The notes under the pieces are model-generated. The model was not told where the DNA came from, searched no databases, and was given only the letters and a program-made list of their open reading frames with translations. From assembly GCA_019695215.1 (NCBI GenBank), contig JAIBAK010000008.1:40987-104986 (forward strand): 64,000 bases of DNA. The letters run 5' to 3'. Every line of letters begins with the position of its first letter. Within the stretch, counting starts at the first letter, position 1. This DNA is from Bacteroidia bacterium (lineage in GTDB: Bacteria; Bacteroidota; Bacteroidia; UKL13-3). Of this stretch, positions 45,067 through 54,281 are shown piece by piece. The translations under genes and the position numbers were made by a program.

Positions 45067-47412
45067 CTACTGTACTACTAATCTGAAATTTTCAGATACC
45101 AATTGATTGTTTAGCCGGCACAGGTAAGTTCCGGCTGCAAGATATCCGGTGGCATCAACCACAAATGTTTCAGATGCACTGGTTATGATACGCTGGTAAA
45201 CACATTGCCCCGTAAGAGTATAAATAGTTATTTCAATCGGAGTGTTCAGGTCTTGTTTTCCGGTCACGGTAAAGCTGCCATCGTTGGGTAATGGAGAGAT
45301 AACAAAATCACCGGCTTTATGTGATGAAAAAGTTACAGCCACACACTTTCCATAGGCAACGGTACCGTCAAAATCGGTTTGTTTAATACGATAATAAGTA
45401 ACGCCTTCTTCGGGGGTGTAATCAAAAGTCTGATACGAAAGAGGGGTATTGCTGTTTCCGTTAGGTGCTTTGCTGTAAACTACCGCCATGGGTGTAAATT
45501 CCATTCCGTCACGGCTTCGTTCAATGGTAAAAAAGTGATTATTTATTTCGGAAGCGGTAGCCTAGTTAAGTTCAACTGTTTGCTGTTTTAGCGCAGCATT
45601 AAAATGAACAAACTCTACCGGTAATAAGGCATTAGTCGTTCCAAAGGATGAGGTGAAGAAATTAGAAGTAGCATCGGCACCATTGTACTCAAAAACGGCA
45701 AAATGGTAGGTTTGCCCTGTTATTAATCCCGTAATGGTAACACTGCTTCCACTACCGCTATATACTACATAATTTCCGGTGCCCAACTGTGTTCCCGAGC
45801 CAAATGTTGTGCCGGCTGTATAGTCCGTTTCGTCAACCGGGGTGCTGTTTACCGCACTTGACTGGCGTACCAGTACAATGCGCTTGCTTCCGTTTCCGTT
45901 GGTCCAGCTCAAATCAACGGTGGTGCCCGTCATATTGGTTAATGAAAGGGAAGTGGGGGCCGTGGTGGGTTCGGTATTAATTACACTGTTGCGGTACACC
46001 GAGATGGTATTGGCATTGTAATTACACGAAACAATTTCTGGTTTGGTGTCTCCGTCCACATCAATGGCCAGGGCCATATGCGGCTGCGAATTGGTTGAGA
46101 AAGTGTAAGCCGATGACAACGAAATACTGCCGCTGCTGCTGTTGTTTTGAAACACTGCCATAGTATTGCTGCCAATATTGGCGCATACAATATCCGGTTT
46201 TCCGTCTCCGTTCATGTCATTTACATATGCACTGCGTGCAGTAGTGCCGCTTGAAAAGGTACTCGCGCTTGCAAAACTAATACTGCCCGATGAACTGGTA
46301 CTTCGGAAAATGGCAAGTTGCCCTGAGCTTTGGTAGGTACACACCAAATCGTTTTTCCCGTCCAAATCAATATCTTTTACTGCTAATCCCATTGGGTTAG
46401 CAGTTCCTGTTGATACGGTTACATTAGTAGCAAAAGAGGAAGATGAGAGACTACCGCTTGAATGTATATTTCGTAATATGTGGATGTTTTTCGAGTTGTA
46501 ATTGGTTACACTAATGTCTGGCTTTCCATCCATGTCAATATCTTCCGCAACAACCCCATGTGGAACTGTTCCGACTGATATGTCGAATTTTGCTGATAGA
46601 GAAATTGTACCGGAGGTTGAGTTGTTCTGATATATAGAAACGGTATTACTTGTCCAGTTTGAAACTACAATATCTACTTTCCCGTCTCCGTTAAAATCAT
46701 TCGATGACAAGAAATAAGGTACTACGCCTGTTTGATAACTGTGACCTGTATCAAATGAAATACTACCAGATGAAGTATTTCGAAATATAGTAATTAAATC
46801 ATAATGCCATACGTTAGCGATAATATCAAGTTTCCCATCTCCGTCCACATCTTCAACAGATACACATAAGGTAGTATTAGGGCATGTTAAATCTACTTTT
46901 GTAGCAAATGAAGAAGAGTTAATAACGCCTTTAGTTGCAGTGTTTCGGAAGATTGAAACTGTACTGCTGTTTTGGTTAGTGGTAACCACATCAATTTTTC
47001 CGTCATTGTCAAAATCACCTTCACCACAGTAAATGGGATTTGTTCCCGTGGTAAAGGTAGTATGCCCCGAATAAGCGGTTGAACTCAGGGCTTCGGAGGC
47101 ACCAAAAGTTACCAGAAAAGGTTTGCTGCTTCGGGCAATCAGGTTCGATACATTTACGGTTATGGGTTGGTAAGTTGCTCCGTTCGGAACAGTAACCGTA
47201 AGTGAATTGGATGCAGCAGATGTTACCGTGGCTTTTACTTTTCCAAAGTACACAATATTGGAGGAAGGGGTAGTGCTGAATCCGCTTCCGCTTATGGTAA
47301 CGGCAGTTCCTATTTTGCCCGATGTTGGGGTAAATGAACTGATGCTCGGTTGGGCTAAAAGCAGACACGGATAGCAAATAAATATCAGTACTGCCAGAAT
47401 TATTATTTTCAT
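45067..47412 (-). pseudogene. T9SS type A TIG/FG-GAP surface protein interrupted by one amber codon
   Basis: From ATG 47412 (MKIIILAVLIFICYPCLLLAQ) the frame encodes a TIG/IPT domain (~20-105), FG-GAP/VCBS repeats with calcium-binding-type D-x-D-x-D-G motifs (~120-470; DFDNDGKIDVVTTN, DVDGDGKLDIIANV), a fibronectin-like domain (~490-590) and LPVEFVHFNA. An in-frame TAG follows at 45564-45562, exactly where the usual VELNWATASE motif has its Trp (TGG). The same frame continues without another stop to 45067 and encodes the type A sorting domain (ISPLPNDGSFTVTGK ... LAAGTYLCRLN). The shortened product would lack the sorting signal. It is a recent nonsense mutation, a phase-off state or a sequencing error. 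Confidence 0.85.
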
Positions 47413-47505
47413 ATCAAACTGCAAGGTAATGGCTGCTTTTTGATTTAACAAGAGGAAAGTAGAGATATTAAGTGAAAGTTGACGGCTGTCAAAAAAAAGC
47501 AGGAT

Positions 47506-49161
47506 TTATTTCTTCCCTTCCTTTATCCTGAATCCCTGTTGCCATGAGTTGCCTCTTGGTTGCAGGCCTTCGTAATATTCGCAGGTACAGGGCAGGGGAG
47601 CATCCCAGCATTTTTGTTCCCATGTGGCTACACGCACCGTTTGAGTTTGGCTCACTTCTGCATTTTTTAATACAGGGTTTGGATAAGCAACCGGGTGCAG
47701 CCAGATACCGTTATGCTCGCGTTGAGGCCAGCGCATCATGACTAATAAAACAAGTAAACCCGCACTCGTGAACCCAAAAGCCGGTTTGATGAATGAGTAA
47801 TTAAATTGAGCCAATACCCGGGTTTCGGAAATGAATAAAGCACCTGTTGCACAGCACACGGGTATTAAGTATCCGTACACAAACCGGAAATCGGGTACGT
47901 TCACAAACCAGAAAATAATACCGGCTCCCGTGGTGGCCGTAAGTACCTTCATGGTGGTTTTGCGCAGTTGATTTCTGATGGATTTGCGGGTAATAAAAAT
48001 AAGTACAACCAGCATTCCGGTAAATAACCAGTTCACCATTTTTTGCTCCCGCAGCCAAATAGGAAACCATCCGCTCAAAGGCATGGTGGCCATTTGCTCT
48101 ACCGGATGATAAGGGCCGCGCCCCCACCCGGTAATGCTGTAATTTTCGTCACGTATCAGCAAATCGGGAACCTTCCAGTCAACAGTAAAAAAATCAATGC
48201 CCCCTGCCGGAAAAACTAAGTATCCGCTTAAAATAATATTGCCGGCCAGCCACACCACTGCAAACAAACCGGCCAAACCTGCATAACGAATTTTTGCGGC
48301 CGTATTTTTCTGCATCCATACATACAAACTGATGAGGAGAACCGGTACGGCCGAAATTTTAATGGTAATGAGGTATACCGGTAAAATAAAAACAAGAAAG
48401 GTCGCAGGAGTTTGTGAGGCCAAATTGCCGGCAGATGAAGTTTGTACCAACAGTAAAAAGGTCCAGGAGATAAGTATAATCACCGGAAAATCGGCTGTTA
48501 CTTCTCCGGCATATTTACCAATGGAAAGAATAAGGCAGCAGCCAAGGGCAATCACTTTATAATAGTGCACCACTGCGGTCTCTTTTTTTTCAGGAATCAG
48601 GTAGGCGGCAAACAGTAAAAGCAGCAACCCGTTGAGCGGATAAACCGTTTGAATGCCTGTAAATGAAAAACCGGAGAAAGCCTGCAGCACATACCAGCTT
48701 GAATTAAATCCGAGTTGCCTGATTAAATTGGCAAGTCCGGGTACAATCGCATATTTTTCATTCCACGCTATGGCCTGCAAATGGTACGAACCGGTATCGA
48801 ATGCCATTGGGCGCGAAGCAACATTAAATGATAACAGCAATGCCATGAGCATAAAAGTACCTGTTTGTATCCCGGAAGTTTGTTTCCATTGCTGCAGCAG
48901 GTTTTTATAAAAATAAAAATGTTCGTTTTTGTAAGCCGTAAATCCGGTTGCAAGCAAAGCGAACACAATGCCCGTGGCCGCTATATTTACAGGGATTATA
49001 AAATGAAGCAGGCACAACAGCAGGTTAACTCCCGCCATGCCGGCCAACGTAATAAGGCTTACGGGATAATCGGTTTTTCCATCACCTATTAAAAACAACA
49101 GCAACCCTGCTTCGCAAAACAACACAAAATTTACAACTAATAATATCAGGGTAATGATCAT
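47506..49161 (-). CDS. LIC_10190-like polytopic membrane protein
   Basis: A 551-residue protein with about twelve hydrophobic segments. The periplasmic loop AFDTGSYHLQAIAWNEKYAI and the following VPGLANLIRQLGFNSSWYVL are the signature I associate with LIC_10190-type membrane proteins, which resemble GT-C glycosyltransferases in having an acidic residue in the first large loop. It overlaps the GT2 gene by 4 bp and so acts with it in surface-glycan assembly. The precise reaction is unknown. Confidence 0.75.
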   Translation of the reverse strand: MIITLILLVVNFVLFCEAGLLLFLIGDGKTDYPVSLITLAGMAGVNLLLCLLHFIIPVNIAATGIVFALLATGFTAYKNEHFYFYKNLLQQWKQTSGIQTGTFMLMALLLSFNVASRPMAFDTGSYHLQAIAWNEKYAIVPGLANLIRQLGFNSSWYVLQAFSGFSFTGIQTVYPLNGLLLLLFAAYLIPEKKETAVVHYYKVIALGCCLILSIGKYAGEVTADFPVIILISWTFLLLVQTSSAGNLASQTPATFLVFILPVYLITIKISAVPVLLISLYVWMQKNTAAKIRYAGLAGLFAVVWLAGNIILSGYLVFPAGGIDFFTVDWKVPDLLIRDENYSITGWGRGPYHPVEQMATMPLSGWFPIWLREQKMVNWLFTGMLVVLIFITRKSIRNQLRKTTMKVLTATTGAGIIFWFVNVPDFRFVYGYLIPVCCATGALFISETRVLAQFNYSFIKPAFGFTSAGLLVLLVMMRWPQREHNGIWLHPVAYPNPVLKNAEVSQTQTVRVATWEQKCWDAPLPCTCEYYEGLQPRGNSWQQGFRIKEGKK

Positions 49162-49985
49162 GGGTTGGAGATAATGGAAGGGCTTAGTAAAACTTTTATA
49201 AAATCAGGGAACTTATAATTTTTTACCTGCTCGGCCAGTACCTGCAGGCGCGAAAAACGTGTGTGTGTTCTTATAAGGTTAAACTCCTGCTCATAACGCT
49301 CACGCTGCACCTGCGAAAGTTGCTGGCCATGTGTGCGGAAAGCCGCCAGGTGCCGGTTGGTAATATGCAACCGGTGGTGCAGGGCAAAACAATACCACAG
49401 GTAAAAATCACCGGCCAGCCGGTAGGAGCGGAATACAGCCAAATCAATTTCATTCAGTAAAGCTTTGCGCCAAAAAACATTTTCCTGCTGCACATAAGGC
49501 AAATCGGTTCCGTGCAATCCTGCCCGCAGCATATCGGGGCGGTAATTAAACGGGAGGAACGATTTAATTGGTTTCCCGTTTTCATCAATTTTAAGGTGCC
49601 TGCCGCACAGCCAGTGAATATGGTTGTTAAGGTCAAAAATGGTTTTTACATGTTGCAGGGCTCCCGGCAGGTAAATATCATCGGCATTCAGGTAGGCTAC
49701 CACCTCTCCGTTGGCCCGTTCAAAACCTTTGGCTACCGCATCGTACATTCCTTTATCGGGTTCACTTATAATGTCAATAGTTATATGGGTGCAATGGCAC
49801 CACAATTTCCCGGCCTGCAACTGCTCCTTTAGCCGGGTGGCAATGGCTACCGACTCATCGGTAGAACCGCCATCAGTCAGAAGGTATTGAATAGAAAAAT
49901 CACCCGCCTGAGTGAGTACACTCAACATGGTTTCCTTTAAAAAAGAAGCCGAGTTATAGCAGGGAGTAATAATGGTAAACAACAT
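49158..49985 (-). CDS. Glycosyltransferase family 2
   Basis: A 275-residue cytoplasmic enzyme read from ATG 49985 (MLFTIITPCYNSASFLKETM). The in-frame ATG at 50063 would add a non-conserved stretch and nearly touch the divergent flippase. The GT-A fold is clear: ITPCYNS, LLTDGGSTDES, ISEPDKGMYDAVAKGFERA and the metal-binding DxD-like LNADDIYLPGAL, followed by the acceptor part with RLAGDFYLWYCFALHH. It should add a sugar to a lipid-linked glycan using a nucleotide sugar. It is translationally coupled to the LIC_10190-like gene. Confidence 0.9.
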   Translation of the reverse strand: MLFTIITPCYNSASFLKETMLSVLTQAGDFSIQYLLTDGGSTDESVAIATRLKEQLQAGKLWCHCTHITIDIISEPDKGMYDAVAKGFERANGEVVAYLNADDIYLPGALQHVKTIFDLNNHIHWLCGRHLKIDENGKPIKSFLPFNYRPDMLRAGLHGTDLPYVQQENVFWRKALLNEIDLAVFRSYRLAGDFYLWYCFALHHRLHITNRHLAAFRTHGQQLSQVQRERYEQEFNLIRTHTRFSRLQVLAEQVKNYKFPDFIKVLLSPSIISNP

Positions 49986-50065
49986 TCTGAGGCAAACTTC
50001 GTAAAGAAATCCGATTTTATAGTGAACAAATAAAGGTAAATGCTCATTTTTGCCGTAAATCAAAC

Positions 50066-51346
50066 ATGTTAAAGCAGCTATTTAAAAAGTATTTCAGCGA
50101 AAATCAATTAGTAAGGCGCACCACGGGGCTGCTTAGCATTGATATTTTGCAAAAAGCCTCCAATTTTTTGCTGCTGCCGTTTTTTCTCCGGTTTATGTCG
50201 CAGGAAGAATATGGCCTGTACGGATACCTGGTAGCTATTGTTACGGTATTGTCTTCGCATTTGATAATAAATCTACATTTAGTTCAAGGGAAATTATTTT
50301 ATGAATATGAGGGCAAAGCAAGGGGACGGTTATTGTTTACTGCAAGTGGAAGTTTGATTCTTATACTAACCTTTATTCTTCTCCCTCTTTACATGTTTAA
50401 TCTGGATGATGACCTTATCCGCTTAATGATAAGAAATGAATTTGATTATGAAAAATACCGCTGGGCTATTTTGCCTGCACTATATTATGCGGCCTTTTCC
50501 CTCATGCTTAATAATTACATGTTAATATCTGAAAAAATTAAACTTTTTCAGTTGTACAACTTAGCACGTCTTATCGCAATAAATCCGGGGTCGTTACTGG
50601 TTTTATTGCTTCTGTCATACGATACTGTTTGGCTTAGGTTTATCTGGACTTACGGCTGGGAGGTAATTTTGGTAATTCTTTTTGCCATTCCATATTTTAA
50701 AGATATGCATTTTAAGTGGGATAAAGGAATAGCAACCAGATTAAAAGCATTGTGTTCTCCATTTGTAATTAGTTCAATAATCAGCATGTTATTTCAATTA
50801 AGTGATAGATTTGTTCTGGATAAGTACCGGAATTTATCTGATATGGGAATCTATAATCTGGGTATTACTATTGCCTCGGTTATCTATATGATTAATGTAT
50901 CGGTGACTAATGCTTACTTACCTACATTTTTTAAAGAGCAGGACTTAAAAGTAAATTATAAAAAGACTACACGGGTATCATTAAGACTTTTTGGTATCTA
51001 TTCTTTGTTTGCGTGTTTTTTGTATGGGCTTACTTTTTTTCTTATTCGATACAATGTGATAGCTGATTCATATGAGCAGGTCTTATTTGTTCTTCCGTGG
51101 TTATTACTCGGGCAGATAATTTTAGCATTAAACTCGGTATACGGCTACTTTTTATTGTATATCGAAAAAATAAACTTTGGCGTTTTTGTATCTTCTGCCG
51201 GGAATCTTTTTACAATTGCCCTGTATTTTATTTTTGTTCCCGTTTACGGATTTTTGGGGATTGCAATTTCCATGATGGTTTCCGGAGGGCTGATGTTAGG
51301 GGCTAATATTTGGTTTTCTAAATTATTTATTAAAAAGGGAACATGA
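50066..51346 (+). CDS. Polysaccharide/lipid-linked oligosaccharide flippase (Wzx-like)
   Basis: A 426-residue protein with twelve to fourteen predicted helices of the MOP/PST superfamily. It begins RRTTGLLSIDILQKASNFLL and has the typical LRFMSQEEYGLYGYLVAIVT, LFQLSDRFVLDKY and GIAISMMVSGGLMLGANIWF near the end. It flips undecaprenyl-linked glycans across the inner membrane. It overlaps the FkbM gene behind it by 4 bp and stands divergent to the GT2 gene. Confidence 0.85.
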   Translation: MLKQLFKKYFSENQLVRRTTGLLSIDILQKASNFLLLPFFLRFMSQEEYGLYGYLVAIVTVLSSHLIINLHLVQGKLFYEYEGKARGRLLFTASGSLILILTFILLPLYMFNLDDDLIRLMIRNEFDYEKYRWAILPALYYAAFSLMLNNYMLISEKIKLFQLYNLARLIAINPGSLLVLLLLSYDTVWLRFIWTYGWEVILVILFAIPYFKDMHFKWDKGIATRLKALCSPFVISSIISMLFQLSDRFVLDKYRNLSDMGIYNLGITIASVIYMINVSVTNAYLPTFFKEQDLKVNYKKTTRVSLRLFGIYSLFACFLYGLTFFLIRYNVIADSYEQVLFVLPWLLLGQIILALNSVYGYFLLYIEKINFGVFVSSAGNLFTIALYFIFVPVYGFLGIAISMMVSGGLMLGANIWFSKLFIKKGT

Positions 51347-52239
51347 AACAGTACATATTTGACCAATTTCTGAAAGCCTATAAATCGAAGGGAGAAAACA
51401 AAGCCGTTCTGATTTTTTGGAGTGTGCTGCGAAAGTACTTTCTGGGCAGGGGTACTTTTATAAATTACACCATTGGCAAGTTTACTTTAAAAATGGAAGC
51501 AACGCATATTCTTCCTATGGTTATGCTTGATCATCCGCTCTATTCGCAAAATATTATTCAGCTGGCAAAAGTTGTTAAAGCCAAGTATCCTGCGCTATCA
51601 GTAATTGATATAGGAGCTAATATTGGCGATACGGCTGCATTTATTTTAAGCCATGTGCAAACCCTCGTTTTATGTATTGACGGCTCTGAAGAATATATAA
51701 ATGTTCTGGAACAGAATGCTTCAAAAATGCCCGATGTACAGGTATGCTTTACACTGCTTGGTGCCGAAGACACCGCGCTGCAGGCGCAGGTTAAAAACCA
51801 TGACGGAACGGCCATGCTGGTGGCTTCACAGCAAGAGGTGCAAATTCAAAAACTGAGTACGGTACTCAAGAAATTCCCCAGGTTTGCCGCTGCCAAACTC
51901 ATAAAGGTAGATACCGATGGTTTTGATACCTTAATCCTAAAAGGCTCGGAAGATGTACTGCTGGCTAATAAGCCGGTTTTGTTTTTTGAATACGACCCTG
52001 ATTTTTTGAAACTGCACGGAGAAGACGACTTAAGTATTTTCCCCTTTTTAACCCAATGCGGCTACACTAAATTGGTTATTTGGGATAATTTGGGAAATTA
52101 TATCGGAAAACTGGCACTTTCCGACCAAAAGGGGATTGCCGAAATGCATAAACGCTACAGCGGAAAACATAACTTAGCATTTATAGACATCGCAGCCTTT
52201 GCCAGAGAAGATGAGGACTTGACGGAAAAATTCGGGTGA
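51343..52239 (+). CDS. FkbM-family methyltransferase (first)
   Basis: A 298-residue SAM-dependent methyltransferase. Motif I SVIDIGANIGDTAAFILSHV, the acidic ribose ligand in LVLCIDGSEEYINVL and the FkbM hallmark LIKVDTDGFDTLILKGSEDV are present. FkbM proteins O-methylate sugars or polyketides; here the flippase neighbour points to a sugar in a surface glycan. It is coupled by ATGA to the flippase. Its stop codon directly abuts the stop of the second, minus-strand FkbM gene with no base between. Confidence 0.87.
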   Translation: MKQYIFDQFLKAYKSKGENKAVLIFWSVLRKYFLGRGTFINYTIGKFTLKMEATHILPMVMLDHPLYSQNIIQLAKVVKAKYPALSVIDIGANIGDTAAFILSHVQTLVLCIDGSEEYINVLEQNASKMPDVQVCFTLLGAEDTALQAQVKNHDGTAMLVASQQEVQIQKLSTVLKKFPRFAAAKLIKVDTDGFDTLILKGSEDVLLANKPVLFFEYDPDFLKLHGEDDLSIFPFLTQCGYTKLVIWDNLGNYIGKLALSDQKGIAEMHKRYSGKHNLAFIDIAAFAREDEDLTEKFG

Positions 52240-52983
52240 TTACTCGTAATCGTTACTGCTAAACTCCGGTCTGTCTTTTTTCACAAAAAATAAATCCATT
52301 TGCCAAAAGGCATTGTCTTTTTTGCGCAGCATCAAATCAACAGCCTCAATAGGTCGGAAACCGAGTTTGTCCATATACACAATCATTTCGTGGAAACGAA
52401 GGCTGGTATCGGTAAGCTGAAAATTATACACTTCCACTACCACAATATTGGCCTGCGCCAGACAGTTTTTAGCTCCGTCAAATATAGGAAGCTCGTAGCC
52501 GTGCGTATCTAATTTAAGCAGGTAGGGGCCTGCTAATTTGCGTTCTTTTAATTCGTCATCTACCGTGGTTACGGGCACGGTAATATTGTTTTTTTCATAA
52601 GGCGTTTCCGAAGCCTGCCCGCCAAGCAATCCATCGGCCTGAAAGTAAATATTTCCCTTTTTGGCTCCGGCAGCTGCCAATGCATATTGGGCATTGGGGT
52701 GCAGGGAAATGAACCGGTCTAAATTTGCCTTATGTCCGTCCTGCGCTTCAATAAGCAGGTAACCGGCTTGGGGGTAATGTTTCATGCATATGGCCGACCA
52801 GCTTCCGTTGGATGCGCCAATATCAATCACCGTTTTAATATCAATTCCTCTTTGCGCACAACGGAAAATGGCGCCTTCCATCGAGTGCTTGTAGGCAATG
52901 GCAGGCAAAGAACCGTTACGTTCTAATTTGACTATATCAAACCCCAATGTGTTTATTAATTGGAGAATAAGCTTTTTTATCAT
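52240..52983 (-). CDS. FkbM-family methyltransferase (second)
   Basis: A 247-residue enzyme with motif I TVIDIGASNGSWSAICMKHY, acidic motif YLLIEAQDGHKANLDRF and the FkbM motif LLKLDTHGYELPIFDGAKNC. It is not a recent duplicate of the convergent first FkbM gene: lengths and flanking sequence differ. It probably methylates another position or sugar of the same glycan. Confidence 0.87.
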   Translation of the reverse strand: MIKKLILQLINTLGFDIVKLERNGSLPAIAYKHSMEGAIFRCAQRGIDIKTVIDIGASNGSWSAICMKHYPQAGYLLIEAQDGHKANLDRFISLHPNAQYALAAAGAKKGNIYFQADGLLGGQASETPYEKNNITVPVTTVDDELKERKLAGPYLLKLDTHGYELPIFDGAKNCLAQANIVVVEVYNFQLTDTSLRFHEMIVYMDKLGFRPIEAVDLMLRKKDNAFWQMDLFFVKKDRPEFSSNDYE

Positions 52984-53075
52984 GCTAATTAAAGTTATGC
53001 CCTCGCGATATTAGTTAAAAGCAATTAGATTATGTTTAAAATTATTTCCATTCAGTAAAGTCTATTCTGAATTAT

Positions 53076-54161
53076 TTAAATCACCGACTTGTAAACTTCA
53101 TGAGTTTCGATGGCCGTTTTTTCCCAAACATATGATTGAACAATTTGAGAACCTTTCATTTTTAAATTGTCAAGGAGATTGCTATCGGTCATGGCTGAAT
53201 TGAGTTTGTAAGCAATTTCATTTGCGTTTGTTGGGTCAAAATAGATAGCACCGTCTCTGGCAATTTCAGGTATAGACCCCTTATTGCTGGCTACTACCGG
53301 ACATTTGTTATAAAATGCTTCAAGAATCGGAATTCCAAACCCTTCATACAAGGTAGGAAATACAAATAATAAGGCCTGAGAATAGATAGCATATAACTCT
53401 TCATCGGATACGCTAAATTGGGAAGTGAGATGTTTTATGTGAAGTTTTTCAAATATTTTGGTTTCAGCATCTGTGAATTTTCTCCCACCCGCACAAAGTA
53501 AGTGTATATTGTGATTGATCAAAACAGGGGCTGCTGATTCTATAAAGAAATTGAAGTTTTTATAGTCCCCACGCTCTCCAACGTATAAAATAAATCTTGA
53601 TGGCAGTTTTAGCTCTACTTTGGTTTGGGTTACTTTTTCTGGTTTAAAGCCATGGTGTATTACGTGAATTTTATTTTCATTGATTTGGTAGAAGTTGACC
53701 AAATCTTTTTTCGTGTTTGATGAGACCGCAATGATGGCATCAGCTTTTTCAATTAGTTTTTTTTTATTTTCAAGAAGTGTAGTGTTTTCAAAATATTTCG
53801 GAAAATATTCTGGTATCAAGTCATGTATAGTAATTACAAAGGGTTTGTATTTAAGGTAAGGTAGAAAATAGGGGTTATAATAGGTAGGATGAAAAACATC
53901 AAAATCTTGTTTTTTTAATTTGTAAATGCTGAATTCACGATTTAATGCTCTCGTTATTTTTTGACTTAAGAAAAATGGACTAAGTAAAGGATTACTGAAT
54001 TTTGAGTCTTTTTTCAAATACTCATTATGGGTATAAAGTGCTGAAATTTCACATTGGGTGTTTTCAAGCAAATTTAAATGACTGTATAGTTCATAATGAT
54101 ATCGGGAGATACCACCATAGATCTGTTGGGAGAAAAACTGATCGTCAACTAATATTTTCAA
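53076..54161 (-). CDS. Glycosyltransferase family 4 (GT-B)
   Basis: I use the TTG at 54161, which gives the usual GT4 beginning (K)ILVDDQFFSQQIYGGISRYH and a product of 361 residues. The frame is open to ATG 54299, but that would overlap the divergent adhesin gene and add an uncharacteristic N-terminus. The GT-B signature is complete: FVITIHDLIPEYFP, ADAIIAVSSNTKKDL, FILYVGERGDYKN, the C-terminal FPTLYEGFGIPILEAF with the E-x7-E motif, and PVVASNKGSIPEIARDGA. It should elongate a lipid-linked surface glycan. It belongs functionally to the glycan cluster 47506-54161. Confidence 0.85.
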   Translation of the reverse strand: MKILVDDQFFSQQIYGGISRYHYELYSHLNLLENTQCEISALYTHNEYLKKDSKFSNPLLSPFFLSQKITRALNREFSIYKLKKQDFDVFHPTYYNPYFLPYLKYKPFVITIHDLIPEYFPKYFENTTLLENKKKLIEKADAIIAVSSNTKKDLVNFYQINENKIHVIHHGFKPEKVTQTKVELKLPSRFILYVGERGDYKNFNFFIESAAPVLINHNIHLLCAGGRKFTDAETKIFEKLHIKHLTSQFSVSDEELYAIYSQALLFVFPTLYEGFGIPILEAFYNKCPVVASNKGSIPEIARDGAIYFDPTNANEIAYKLNSAMTDSNLLDNLKMKGSQIVQSYVWEKTAIETHEVYKSVI

Positions 54162-54281
54162 AATAACTTTTTGGCAATTATAACTAAAAAGCCTGTGAAG
54201 GATGTAAAATTCTTCTCGGATGGGGTTAAGGTATAATATTTTAGAAATCAATATTGATTTTAGAAAAATACTGTATATTCG

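Noticed and set aside
45067..45504. Reading the 145-codon frame as a separate gene
   Set aside because: It is the in-frame continuation of the 47412 gene behind a single TAG and has no signal peptide; it starts in the middle of a Fn3/T9SS linker.
45562..45564. TAG as a recoded or readthrough codon
   Set aside because: No pyrrolysine-type or suppressor evidence, and other genes in the window do not use in-frame TAG. A nonsense mutation or base error is simpler.
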